The notes under the pieces were generated by a model. It made no database searches. It was not told the origin of the DNA and saw nothing but the letters and a program-made list of their open reading frames with translations. Position numbers and translations under genes: made by a program. 64,000 bases of DNA from positions 3,020,288 through 3,084,287 of the forward strand of contig NC_092676.1 in assembly GCF_964355755.1 (NCBI RefSeq), in the 5' to 3' direction. This document shows positions 53,446-64,000 of this stretch, in pieces. How positions within the stretch are numbered: the first letter of the stretch is position 1; each line of letters opens with the position of its first letter. This DNA comes from Antedon mediterranea. Its lineage: Eukaryota > Echinodermata > Crinoidea > Comatulida > Antedonidae.

Positions 53446-56335
53446 ATGACGGAACCTAAGGCCAAGGCATCAAAAAAGACTGAAACATTTGCATTTGGTC
53501 CCTGGACAATAACAAGTGTCAAAGGTCATATATTGAAGTCGCACTGTCAAAGCCCACAGAAGTGTACAACAGAAAATGACTCGAATCAAACACCTTGTGT
53601 TGTCTGCAGGTTAAGATTAACTTTGTTTATTTTGCACTACTTTGTGCTCATACCTAAGATTCTCACACTTTCGGTGTGAGAATTACATTTTCAGACCTCT
53701 CTTACACTCTCACACATATAAATTCCGAAAAACTCATAATTTCTTCTACAGAGAACTTGCATTATTTATTTGGTCATGTTTAGGTACAATATAATATTTG
53801 CCAAAGAAATAATAATGTAATTTACTACGGTATAACATTATCCTCAATATGTTTATCTTGTTATTTTCTACTGTATGTCGGGATGGATGGAATCAAAACA
53901 CATGACCCCTTGGTGACGATGACCTACCGTGACCTTGTGGTAAGGGGTGGGGGACACTTTTCAGAAAAGTTACCATCCCTGTCCCCAATGTCTCTCTTCA
54001 CTCAATATAGCTCCCACTTGGAAATCTCATACATATGCTTGTCTCAACTTTACATGTAGTGCCAATTTTTCTTTTAATATTTATATACTAATGTACTATG
54101 TGTGTGAAATGGAGTGGAGAAAATGTCTGAAACAGAAATAATACTGTACTACTTTATTTAGGTACCAACGTTCACTAGAACTTCCCCAACTACCTGAAAT
54201 GGTATTTGGTGACAATGTGTTGAGAGTTGAGCATCAAGCAGGCTTTGGTTTAGAGTTCACAGCTCTGGAGGCTTTGAAACGGGTAGATGCTCACCACGAT
54301 CTACTGCAGGTTGCGGCAGCTAAGGCTTGGCAAGAGGCTAGGTAAATTCCTTAAATTACCTTCTAAGCAGCACTATATAAAATGTTTATAATTATAATTT
54401 GATGTATTCCTTGATTTGAAAGATTATTGATATTGCTTAATGGGAAGCGTGTAAATGGGGGAATAACCTGCGACTAGGCTGGATTGCACGCGGATGTAGA
54501 TGACACATACCACAACTTTTTTTACCATATTTAATGAGGATGATTCATCCAGCAATTGCTGATCATTAGGGACCCTCAAAGGTTCACAAGACAAATGTAT
54601 ACACAAGATGCTCTACATAAACAAAGTCTTATTACAAGTTTTTGGGAGTGTATTTGTAATTTTGTCCATAGAAAAAATCCTGGCATGTGACGGGACTTGA
54701 ACCCAGGACCCTTGGAGTGGTAACCAAGCATCATAAGCACCAAGCCATAACTCCACTCCTATTAAACCATATCGTCTCCCCTTTGTGTCGAGTGCTGCCA
54801 CCAAACAGCGGAGCACCACATTTATTTCTTTACTTGCATTTTTAAACATGAAGCTGTCAGTTCTGTATGATGTCATACAATACACATGTGTATAATAGTC
54901 TTTATCATACACTTGGCACACAAAAAATGTCTACATTTTTTTATACAGTACCGTACCTTAACTTATTATTAATACTATTACTTATAATTATTTGAATTTT
55001 CTAAATGTGTTCAGGAAAACAAGTGATTTTATCAAAGAAGTAGTAAAACCATTTGATTGGACTTACACAACAGATTATCAAGGGACATGTCTAGAATCTA
55101 TATCAAAAATGCAAGTAAGAATAACTGAATGTATTTTCTTAAACCTCTTTTAGTCATTGTCGACTCTGTTGTTAGTGCACCCTTTACAATATTGTGATCC
55201 ACTATAGCTGCATTGCATGAAACCTTGTTGAACCTAACCAAACAGACTGCAGATTATTAAGTAATAAGAGAATAGAATATTGTTTAAAGGAGGAGGGGGT
55301 GCGGTAGATCATTACATGAAACCTTGTCGAACTTTAACCAAACAGACTGGAGATTATTAAAGAAAAAGAATATTGTTTAAAGCGAGGTTTAGTAGATCTT
55401 CCAAGTCAATATCGCAAAACAGTCTTGTGCTGAAATTTCTCTAAATTGTGTACAAAAACACAACCCAATAATGCATAAATTTAGCATTTTATTCAAATGT
55501 GTTTGTAATTCGAGTGTTTTTTAGAATTGTTGCCTTAAAAAAACATATATCTTTTACTTTCCCACAGACAATAAATCCTACAGATCTTAAAATAGACGTA
55601 GAAAAGTTAAAAGTCAGAGAGAAGATTTATTTTTTTGAAGAAATTGTATTGTTTGAAGATGAACTGGCAGATAATGGTTGTGCAATGCTAACTGCTAAAC
55701 TTGTGAGTACTGCTCAATGTGCTTTTATAGATTGGCTAGAGCTGGACGGACTTCTCTGTCAGGAGTTCACCCTCTAGCCAATCTATATAAGTTCATTGGT
55801 AACACCAGATAACCATTTAGTCTTAAGTATAATAATATGTATAATACACTTGCTTTCGAATCCTTTAACTTTGTAGAATTGTCAAATTGACACCCCACAT
55901 TTTGCTTCCTTTGTGTTTTTTAACAATGCTGCTATTGTTTGCTTTGTTTCAGAGAGTTATGCAAAGTAGTTTCTTTGTTTTATTAAGATTTTATCTTCGG
56001 GTGGATGGTGTTTTAATTAGAATCAACGATACACGTGTTTACCATGAGGTAGGTTTTGAGAAATTTCTGAATCTACAACATGTTACCAATTTTCACCATC
56101 TTGTAACATTTGTTTTTCATTTATAACTACTGTATTTCTATTTGAATTCTAGGCAGATAAAAATTACATGATTCGTGAGTACACAAGTCGTGAGAAGAAA
56201 ATCAGTGACCTGAAAGTCTCGCCTTCAGTCTTAACCGATGCCAATCAAATTCACCATCATTTAGACATAACAAAAGAGGTCACCGAGAAGCTAGAGTTCC
56301 CACAAGTCACAAACAGTGTAGCAGATATTTCATGA
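53446..56335 (+). CDS. TIPRL: TIP41-like protein TIPRL
   Basis: Six coding exons: 53446-53609, 54162-54341, 55015-55114, 55568-55702, 55953-56048 and 56153-56335 (stop TGA). All junctions are GT-AG and in phase; the product is 285 residues (human 272). TIPRL binds the catalytic subunits of PP2A, PP4 and PP6 and regulates their assembly and stress signalling; it is soluble. Conserved segments: [18 protein letters not shown] near the N-terminus, [48 protein letters not shown], and [20 protein letters not shown] with [20 protein letters not shown]. The start is the first ATG after an acceptor at 53437; a non-coding first exon near 52860-52998 is likely. The extra N-terminal and central residues ([18 protein letters not shown]) explain the greater length. 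The C-terminal coding text is repeated downstream of the stop. Confidence 0.97.
54690..54768 (-). mobile_element. tRNA-like SINE head
   Basis: On the minus strand GGAGTTATGGCTTGGTGCTT and GGGTCCTGGGTTCAAGTCCC give A-box and B-box text with a tRNA-like spacing. It resembles the SINE head at 49780-49866. Not called a tRNA gene because the arms do not pair well. TIPRL intron. Confidence 0.65.
55207..55400. repeat. tandem duplication of ~96 bp in a TIPRL intron
   Basis: Both copies hold CATGAAACCTTGT, CCAAACAGACTG and AGAATATTGTTTAAAG. In the intron between the third and fourth coding exons. Confidence 0.85.
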
Positions 56336-56640
56336 TGATACATAACAAGAGAGGTCGCTTAGAAGCTAGAGTTTCCACTAATCACAAACAGTGTAGCAGA
56401 TATTTCATGATCAGACATAACAAAAGAGGTCACTGAGAAGCTAGACTTTCCACCAATCACAAAGAGTGTAGCAGATATTTCATGATCAGAAATAACAAAA
56501 GAGGTCACTCGGAAGCTAGAGTTTCCACCAATCAAAAACAGTATAGCAGATATTCATGATCAGACATAACAAAAGAGGTCACTCAGAAGCTAGACTTCCT
56601 ACCAATCAAAAACAGTATAGCAGATATTTCATATTGATTT
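56265..56640 (+). repeat. five 75-bp units copied from the TIPRL coding end
   Basis: The first unit is the last 23 codons of TIPRL plus the stop; four more follow at offsets 75, 75, 75 and 74 bp. Each keeps AACAAAAGAGGTCAC, GAAGCTAGA and GTAGCAGATATTTCATGA or close variants. The 75-bp period equals 25 codons, so the first units stay in frame with TIPRL and are separated by TGA (plus a TAG in unit 2). Confidence 0.93.
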
Positions 56641-56689
56641 CTGATCCCCTCCTATATAAATAGAAGATAGAATATTTTTGGTTTTGTAC

Positions 56690-57000
56690 ACCAAGGATAA
56701 CCCACTATTAAGTCCTTAGACATGTTTCAGATGGGGACCTTCTGCTGGTGAACTGGGCAGTACACCGATCCTCAACTCTCTGCGTTCTTTAACGTGCACA
56801 TAAGCAATGTTGCACACAGGACCAACAGCTTAACGTCTCATCTGAAATCAATGCGCTATCTACATGTATTCCAACCTGCCAGTTAGAACACATGGAGAGC
56901 GACGATAGGATTTGAACCGTTGACCAAGGAAACCTGTGGTCTTTCAAGGTTCAGTGCACAACACCGTGCCTACCACCAGTTTAGCTGACTGCACTATTTC
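56690..57000 (-). mobile_element. tRNA-derived SINE with conserved central domain
   Basis: On the minus strand: TGGTGGTAGGCACGGTGTTG, GTCAACGGTTCAAATCC (B box), then TCAGATGAGACGTTAAGCTG, GGTCCTGTGTGCAACA and GTGCACGTTAAAGAACGC. The central text matches a domain shared by many metazoan SINEs and is also present at 62560-62645. Confidence 0.78.
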
Positions 57001-57384
57001 TTACATGACGTAATCTAAACAATTAAGTACCAGTTTAATTGGTCAACTAGTGCTCCTCATTCAGACTTTCTCCGTTCATATTTTATGAAAGAAAGTCTGT
57101 CTCGTAATGACTTTGGCTGCATTTAATAGAACATTTTGTTATACACTAGAAATATAAGATATGTACATAAATAAATAAATGACTCTAAAGTTAAAATTCA
57201 CTTATCAATCATCAGTTGCTAGGCTGATTTATACATTATTACAAAATTATTGGAATATTATTCTGCTTTTTAAAGTCATAAGGAAGTCAATATCTTATTT
57301 CAATTTTTAGATATTACATTTAATTATGATTATTATCAACAAAATTGTAATATCTATTTTGATAATATTTGTCTAGGTATTTGT

Positions 57385-57540
57385 AATGGAGAAATCCCAA
57401 GGTTTCAATTCTGACCTATTGTGCCAGGGTTGTAATTTGCTCCACTCCACTCCCTAAACCTCAAATGAGACTTAGTTTATAAGCACGATAAATTATAAAA
57501 TAGTTTGTCCATCCTGTCTTGGCAAGTTACTACCTGCTGG
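57385..57540 (+). mobile_element. SINE body fragment
   Basis: CCACTCCCTAAACCTCAAAT, TTTATAAGCACGATAAATTA and TAGTTTGTCCATCCTG match the body of the SINE at 49590-49866 in opposite orientation. The tRNA-like head is decayed. Confidence 0.75.
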
Positions 57541-57885
57541 ATAAGTATGAAATAAAAAAAAAATAAGGACAAAAATGAAATGGATCAAGGAATAGATATC
57601 CCAGAATGTAAAATATTACTAATAATGTAAATAAATTGAATACATTTTGTGAGATTGTATTAAAAAATGCTAGATCTAGACTGTCGTGATAAATGTTCAA
57701 CTGTTTTTGCAATAACCTTTGTTTTTTTAACTCATCTCAGTTTGCCACATATTTTTACAAAACTTGCTATATCATTCGAATTTGACTTGAATCCACCCCC
57801 TAAGCTCCTCAATATAGTGTTGCATTTATTCCCATACTCATTTAAATGGTTAAAACGGCATAAAGTGCAACCTACTGCAGGGCCG

Positions 57886-57985
57886 TAGCCACCAGTACGG
57901 TTGGTATGGTTTCAACCTGACCATTTTTTCACAGAGGCCTTTGACAACAAAGTGGCCTGCACAGAGATTGTTTCCCCTTTCACGC
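57886..57985 (+). repeat. dispersed repeat copy
   Basis: GGGCCGTAGCCACCAGTACG, GTTTCAACCTGACCA and TTCACAGAGGCCTTTGACAA also occur at 62227-62320. Family not identified. Confidence 0.75.
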
Positions 57986-58467
57986 GAATACCGCACTGTA
58001 TTTATTAATCAGTTGAAAAAAAAAAAGCTGCAACAAACCAACACGATAAAGCAATATATTGAAGGTTTAGAGGTAATTTATATACTAATATTTTTTCATG
58101 AACTTGGGGGGTAACACAGAGAAAGAAAGATGGAAAATATTAATGCAATAGACAAAATATTTTAATACCATGATTAAATTGATTAATAAACCAAATTATT
58201 GCTATTAATAGTAGTTGATTAATACTTGTTATGATATACAATTTCTTTATTTCAATCTTTATTTCAAATTTCAGTGACTATACAGTATGGCAGGTTTGTG
58301 GTACTTGGTTTCGTAGCATATCCTAACAGAACAGTGGAATGTATATTTAATTGGACTTCACAGATGACATGTCTCCTGTAAGTTAACTAGCATTTAATTA
58401 TATCATCAAATCAAAATAACTATAATGATGTCATTTATATATATTATTAACCTTTTACTCCAGCACT

Positions 58468-58556
58468 ATTGCATCGTTGGTTCCCACTTGTGATTATGCA
58501 ATACAGCACTTTGCGTCGATACGTTACGTTGTGTTCTAGTGGGAACCACGCTTTAC
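58468..58556. mobile_element. MITE family A, variant 2, right half
   Basis: GTTGGTTCCCACTTGTGATT, GCACTTTGCGTCGATACG and TTCTAGTGGGAACCACGCTT. Confidence 0.87.
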
Positions 58557-58752
58557 TAATGTTCTTCCAGTAATTTGAAAATATAGTTTATAAGCTTTTC
58601 AACATTGAATACCGTTTTAAATTAATTGGTGGTGGCAGATACAGTTGGATACAATGATATCATCTTTTAAATAGGATCCACTTCTTGTGTATATATATAC
58701 TGGCACTTGCCAGTTTTTATACTATGACTTTATCCAAATTCCTTCACTTGCA

Positions 58753-58790
58753 CTGATGAAGGGCTAGTGTTGCCCGAAAGCTCTGCTAAC
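58753..58790 (+). ncRNA. hammerhead-ribozyme-like motif, probably inactive
   Basis: CTGATGA is followed by a GGGC/GCCC stem, then GAAA, then AGC-TCT-GCT which could form a short stem III. The order matches a hammerhead core. Against activity: an extra A sits between CTGATGA and stem II, and the flanks do not pair into an obvious stem I. Such motifs occur in Penelope-like and other retroelements; the surrounding repeat-like text (58680-58950) may be one. Confidence 0.3.
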
Positions 58791-58934
58791 TTTTCTGGCT
58801 GTTTTACTTTATCGTTTTGCTTTTGATTTAGCTTTTCGCTTTTTTTTGTATCTCCATTGAGATCCAGCCACTGATACCCACAGCATTGTCATTTTTTCAG
58901 TATTTTGCCTTTGGATTTATATATATATATATAG

Positions 58935-59242
58935 TTATACTAGTTAAAGTACAGTTATTACATAACCCCTCATAAAATAAATCATGCAGCATTCATAGTA
59001 TATTAATTTGATGAACAAAAATGAGTACTGTAATACTTAATACTGTGAGGGAGCTTTCCTTTATTAGATAATTATATAAAATCAAGTTTATTCTAGTTAA
59101 ATCAAGTACAGCAATCTACATAACCCTTCATAATATAAAATCATGTAGCATACATAGTATATTTTTATGAAAAAAATTAGTACTGTAATACTTAATACTG
59201 TGAAGGAGCTTTCCTTTATTAGATAATTATATAAATCAAGTA
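58935..59242. repeat. tandem duplication of ~150 bp
   Basis: Both copies hold TACTGTAATACTTAATACTG, GGAGCTTTCCTTTATTAGAT and AATTATATAAA. Confidence 0.88.
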
Positions 59243-59366
59243 GATAGATAGATACTAGTAGTGTGTACTCTACTTTTAAAATGTGCATGTACGCAATTTA
59301 GTCAGCCAGCTTAAGCATGGCTATTGTAACCAAAAGCTGAAATCACCATTTAATCCTATGACATGA

Positions 59367-62300
59367 CTATGTGTAGAGAATTTTGCGTACTCCAGCAACG
59401 TAAACGTCATCTGGCTGCGGAAAACGTTTGTTACTGCTTAAATATGCCGATAGGTTTGCGTTGTTCTTCATTTTATCAAAAAATATCTGTGAAACAATAA
59501 GAATGTATTTAAAAAAATGCATTATACATACATCATGCAGAAATTGTTTTTTTTTTCGTATAAAAAATGTTTAAAAAGTACTATTAAACAATAGTTTACT
59601 AGTGCAAACTATTGCGCGCTATGTGACCCACAATCGTCCAATCAAATGACAGGAATTTATTTAGGTGTTATAAAAAACTGACTAATATATACTGTACCTG
59701 CAGTTTAGGATATGCAGGAATCAGGCTTGGAAAATACTCGTCCATTGAAAGAAGGTTTTCAAAAACAACAACATCGGCTGCAGTTAAGCTATCACCAACG
59801 AAGTAACCTGAATTGTTGTCTGCTAATACCTGAAAAAAATATAATCTAATGTGATATGTTTGTGGAATTTCATTTACAAAGGTACAATGGGACCCAATAA
59901 AGGACAAATGCCCCCTGAATAGAAATTGGCAGTATAGTGTTAAAATTTATTCTCCCTTAATCATTTTTATTAATGTACTGACATGCTTTAGTCATATAAA
60001 AAATACCCCACTAAATATTTAATCGTTAGCAATGTATGGTAGTAGATATTAGGGTTTTTTTCACTAATGTTAGTATTTTTTAGTAAATCTATATATAAAT
60101 TTACGTAAGGGCAAAATTCGGTAAATCGCGCCTTACTTCTAGAATTTTCACTCGATGGTATATAAAGTTGGTTCGTACTTTCGGTACTGATTTTAACCAC
60201 CTGATGTAACCCTGTTTACTAATTAAATTATGTTAGATAATTAGTTATTGACGATTAAAACGAATTTAGGTTCAACGATTTGCCCCAAATAGGGGTGTTT
60301 TCCGATCCTGGTATACACTGTCTAATGGATGTCCATCTTGAAAAATACCCGCCACAAAAATACGAAGAGGCTTCGCATTTTCCTATCTCCTCCTACGATA
60401 ATTGTTTTTAATAGCTGAAAACCGGTTGAACAGCTAGAGTACAGCATCATAATGTTGAAGACAGGCTGATTTTCTTAAAAAATACTATTTTGATAGATTT
60501 AATATACGATTATACAAATGTATTGATTTGCAATGAATGGAACATCCCAATCTCTCAGTCTGCCAGAGTTTGGTTTAACACAAGTAGGTAAATTTATGAG
60601 CCCTTGGTTTAACACATACAGTAGGTAAATATATGGGCCCTTTGAGAATAAACTTGCAATACTGTACTTTGACAATACTGTAAATACCTATTAACTATTT
60701 TTGGTCCTCATTTGAATCGGGCATTTCTTACTGTGAATGTTCGTACTGTTAGATGTAATATAAAAATATATACAAATAAACTTTATTACTGAGATTGTGG
60801 ATAGGCTCTACTGTTAGATATACAAATAAACTTTATACTGACAGTTCCTTCTCAACGTTTGTATTAATTAATAATTACCAGTAATATAAACGTCGTAGTG
60901 GTGTATCGTGACATGTACTTTAATATTTCAATCGATTATGACAGTGACAGTTTTAACAAAGTATTAAATCGCAAATGTTTTACTGTATTTAGAGGTATAT
61001 ATTATTTATAGGCCTATAAAACATGAAAAAAATATTTCGTTACTGAGTGGATAAAGAATATATTTAAAAATTGTTTCTCTTTGTACCTATCCGCTTTCCC
61101 ATCCCTCAACCCTATTACATACAAAACACAAATTCAAAAATTTGGACTCATTTTGTGGTAAGTTTCTCCTTCGGAAGTAATTCCCAGGGTGCTAATTTTA
61201 GTTGACTACATAAATCATCGTGTCTATTTATTCGTTTCTGTAAACGAAAATGTATTATAGTCCTGCGGTACGTACATTTGAAATCGCCAGTTTTGTTACG
61301 CTGAAATTACTGTGTATTCGAGAACCATCTGTGGGCACGACCTAGATGGTCCATCTAGTTAAAGATAAGTTTACTTCTTTTTTTTTTTAAGTATTAGTTA
61401 CCGAGTAATGAATGATAATTTTTTGCAGGCCAGCATCACATTAATTAAAGTAGTGAATTCATAAATTATTCATATTTATTTTGTAAAACTTGATACCTTC
61501 TCAAAAGCTGGTAAATATCTATCCTCGGCTTTCTTCTTGTTTTCATTTAGCACACCCTCTTGAGATTCTTTAGGATAGAATGGAATAGAGCCATACACAC
61601 CAAAATCCTTAGCCCCTTCTAGGACCATATTTACCCTGTAAATTGAATATAGATCTACGGTTCACTTACTAAATAACATGATAAATGGTTAAATTCAACC
61701 AAAAATCCATTGGCTGGCAGCCAATTTGACCATTTTTTGCTTTAAATTGCAGTTTTTCCGGTAAATAAATATTGTTTCGAACTATTTTTTTGTCAAATTT
61801 TTGGATAACTATATGTGAAATTAAAATTGCATATTAAAAAAAAAAACGTAAAATTTAATTTTCCGGGGGGCAATACATCTTTAAATGTTCCTAAAACTAT
61901 TTGTTAGCCATGCTTCCTTCCACCTACGTTGCCTTCTCTGCAGCTGTTTTTCCTGCCAAGTTGTACTTATTAGCTAAATAATGAATGATAGCCCTGGACT
62001 GTACTAAATTCAATCCGTCGATCTGCAACAATGGAATCTGATCAAACATGAGTACTCCATCTAGAAGAAAGCACACCAAATGTCAGACATGCAAATATGT
62101 GTTCACTGCCATCACCAGCAATAAGTAACATAACAAACTTAACTTAATAATGATGAAAGTTATATTATATTCAATTGTTCTATTCAACGGCCAGCTCAAT
62201 TTTGACATTTTTGTGCTATGCGCTATAACAGGGCCGTAGCCACCAGTACAGTTGGTAAGGTTTCAACCTGACCAATTTTCACAGAGGCCTTTAACAACAA

Positions 62301-63349
62301 GGGCCTGCACAGAGACTTTTTTTTTTTTTTTTTTTTTTTAAAATAAAATGCGACAACAAAAAACATGTATAATTACTTTCTCAACTTCAAACACAGGTGT
62401 TAGGTCCTTCTCCCAAAACATTCATATATAAGTCACGTTTTCTATCTATCTATCTATCTATCTATGAGTGAGTGAGTGGCCGAGCAGTTAAGACAGTGGA
62501 ACCGTAATTACGTAGCCATAACATCGGCAGGGGTTCGAGGCTCACTCACTCCATGGTTCTGGTGTTAGAACGAGTCTTCTCGGATAAGGACTATAAACCG
62601 TAGGTCCAGTGTACACAACTTGCTCGTGTGCACTTTAAAGAACCTAGTACATCTTTCGAGACGAGTAGGGGGTTACCCCGGTGTATTAGTTCATCACAGC
62701 CACTGATCACCAACTGGGCCCTCTGGGAGATCAGTCTTTGACTGAAGAGGTCACCCAGTATAAAGATAAAACAAACAAACAAAGCATTACAAATCTCTCA
62801 ATGAATGAATATGTAACAACTTACCTTTTCTTAATTGTTCAATTTCTGATTTGTCTGCGAGGTGTCTTTCTTCCCACTGTAACATAAATTAGAATTCACC
62901 TCTCAAAAAATGTCAGAAACCGCATTGTTTCAAGTGTGTATTTGTTTAATTAGTAATTCAATTTATTTGAGAGCTTGAGAGCATCAACATAAACTGGTTG
63001 GATAATAATACTGTAATGTCCTGGATTTATGTAGCGCCTAATATTGTGAAACCTCCAAGCGCTGAACATTATTACACCAGTCATTTTGTTTATATCAAAC
63101 GCGTACTCCCATATGCAGCTAGTAATCAGCCTAAATTGTGTCTTGATCAACTGGATTCCCATTTATACCCTGGCTTGGGTCCATATATTATTTTGTCACT
63201 TATTTTGAACATTAAGATGTTTAGTAGAATTAGGACTTTAACTTTGCAATTAAAATATTTACCTCAACACCAGCGGCTGCCATAATCATTCTGCCACTTT
63301 CTGCCAAGCCACGCCCATTTACATATGTTAGTTTAATTTGACTAGTCAT
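59367..63349 (-). CDS. cytosolic glutathione S-transferase, alpha-like
   Basis: Six exons in transcript order: 63263-63349, 62825-62876, 61928-62060, 61497-61635, 59698-59829 and 59367-59486. All GT-AG and in phase; 220 residues, the usual length. Cytosolic GSTs add glutathione to electrophiles, working as dimers. The N-terminal thioredoxin-like domain has Tyr9 (KLTYVNGRGLAE), the usual catalytic tyrosine position of alpha-like classes, DQIPLLQIDG with the cis-proline, and VQSRAIIHYLANKYNL in the glutathione site. The C-terminal helical domain has AEDRYLPAFEKVLADNNSGY and GDSLTAADVVVFENLLSMDE. ATG 63349 is the only good start and gives the family's normal N-terminus. Class is not certain: residues fit alpha best, but sigma or another invertebrate class cannot be excluded without a tree. 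A hairpin lies about 170-230 bp upstream. Confidence 0.95.
61667..61884 (-). mobile_element. MITE family C copy, inverse orientation
   Basis: AAATTCAACCAAAAATCCAT, TTGGCTGGCAGCCAATTTGA and GGGGGGCAATACATCTTTAA. GST intron 3, about 45 bp from exon 4 (61928 on the other side). Confidence 0.85.
62227..62340 (+). repeat. dispersed repeat copy with poly-T end
   Basis: GGGCCGTAGCCACCAGTACA and CACAGAGGCCTTTAACAACA match 57886-57985. It ends in a run of about 23 T. Confidence 0.75.
62440..62790 (+). mobile_element. tRNA-derived SINE
   Basis: After a TCTA microsatellite, GTGGCCGAGCAGTTAAGACA (A box, Ser/Leu-tRNA-like) and GGGGTTCGAGGCTCACTC (B box) form a tRNA-like head, then CTCGGATAAGGACTATAAAC and GTGTGCACTTTAAAGAACCT (conserved central domain), and a tail AAACAAACAAACAAAG. 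It is a SINE, not a tRNA gene. GST intron 2. Confidence 0.85.
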
Positions 63350-64000
63350 AATTAAGCAGCACTTAGCAATCAATTTCTAAAAAGTTTGATATTGAATAAT
63401 GTGTAAGTTAAAGATGTATTTTTCCCCTTAAACATTAATTTAATATAGGCCATTTTATTGTCGCAATTGTTAATGTCGACAATTAAAAAAAAAAAATCGA
63501 CAAAGCAGAAGACAAAATAGGTAACCATAAGGGGTGTCTAGAAATCTGAGTTTTCTAGACACCCCTTAGATGGTAAATGATTATCATAAACCTATTTACT
63601 GTAACTCAAAAGGGTTCTCTTCTTTATTGTTTATTTTGTCCATTTTCAATGCAAACATGATTATTTTATACATTTCGGAAAGACACTGTCTGAGTGTTTT
63701 GCAATTACAAATAATTATATATCAGCTTCGGCAGGTTTCTTATGTAAGTTTATCGAACCTGAACTGAACTTCCACACAACAGTACACCACAGCCTTGGAA
63801 CTAGGCCTATACAGAGCCTATATAACCACTTCGAATAAACAAAATGGTAGCCTAGGTCTAGCTAGTTATGTTGTTATACTGTATTATTGTATGTTAACAG
63901 TATAATGGTACGGCGGTCTCGAGTAAAAATGGCCATCTCTCACCTAATAATGTGGATGTCAAAAGATTTAGGAGCTAGCAGCTAAGCAAGGGCAACACCA
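63350..64000. other. GST 5' flank
   Basis: No further exon is seen. A MITE-C left end lies at 63407-63500 (TTAAAGATGTATTTTTCCCC), a hairpin at 63521-63578, and CTAG/AGGCCT-rich text at 63800-63865. Confidence 0.55.
63521..63578. repeat. inverted repeat (hairpin) upstream of GST
   Basis: AAGGGGTGTCTAGAAA and TTTCTAGACACCCCTT are perfect inverted copies; CCAT and ATGG extend the arms after a 2-base offset. The loop is about 8 nt. It could be a small MITE or a structured promoter/5' UTR element. Confidence 0.75.

Larger units (their letters stand above)
56336..59366. other. intergenic between TIPRL and GST
   Basis: The 3' flanks of two convergent genes. Beyond the 75-bp array I recognise SINE pieces (56690-57000, 57385-57540), a dispersed repeat (57886-57985), a half MITE-A (58468-58556), a ribozyme-like motif (58753-58790) and a tandem duplication (58935-59242). 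No coding exon is supported. Confidence 0.55.

Noticed and set aside
1-64000. CRISPR arrays, operons, phage or plasmid genes
   Set aside because: The sequence is eukaryotic; the tandem repeats lack the spacer structure of CRISPR.

Overview
The window is nuclear DNA of an animal. It is AT-rich, its genes are split by many short GT-AG introns, and it is full of short transposons. The gene set (NOX4, ECT2L, TIPRL, a CXorf65-type gene, an alpha-like GST, and a bacterial-type DegT aminotransferase) together with abundant TAGGCCTA-rich tracts points to a marine invertebrate deuterostome. An echinoderm is my best guess, but the species cannot be fixed from the sequence alone. Bacterial features (operons, ribosome binding sites, CRISPR) do not apply.

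Layout. 1-2.4 kb: the 3' part of a DegT/DnrJ/EryC1/StrS-type PLP protein (+). 4.0-4.9 kb and 9.3-10.6 kb: two unrecognised, charged, coiled-coil-like proteins (+). 11.8-13.7 kb: a five-exon CXorf65-like gene (+). 14.7-36.1 kb: a complete 17-exon NADPH oxidase 4 gene (-, 599 aa), whose introns hold most of the mobile DNA, including a LINE with an open reverse transcriptase frame. 36.1-40.5 kb: intergenic. 40.5-52.3 kb: a complete 21-exon ECT2L gene (-, 1094 aa; F-box, then RhoGEF and PH). 53.4-56.3 kb: TIPRL (+, 285 aa), divergent from ECT2L across a promoter of about 1 kb. 59.4-63.3 kb: a six-exon glutathione S-transferase (-, 220 aa).

I rebuilt the exons by hand from splice sites, reading phase and family resemblance. 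For NOX4, ECT2L, TIPRL, GST and the CXorf65-like gene every exon junction keeps phase and the total is a whole number of codons, which is strong internal support. The genes are ordinary single-copy cellular genes and do not form a pathway. ROS production (NOX4), glutathione conjugation (GST) and PP2A-family regulation (TIPRL) lie near each other, probably by chance.

The most unusual signal is that several local tandem arrays were seeded from exon ends. ECT2L intron 19 carries about 13 copies of the end of exon 19 with its 5' splice site. ECT2L intron 5 carries six copies of the exon 5 splice donor. ECT2L exon 13 is partly duplicated with its donor. The last TIPRL exon is repeated five times in 75-bp (25-codon) units across the stop codon. 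Other signals are three MITE families with palindromic ends (one carrying paired CCAAT boxes), two LINE-into-MITE nested insertions, a 90-bp near-perfect hairpin with a target-site duplication, and a 28-nt microexon in NOX4.
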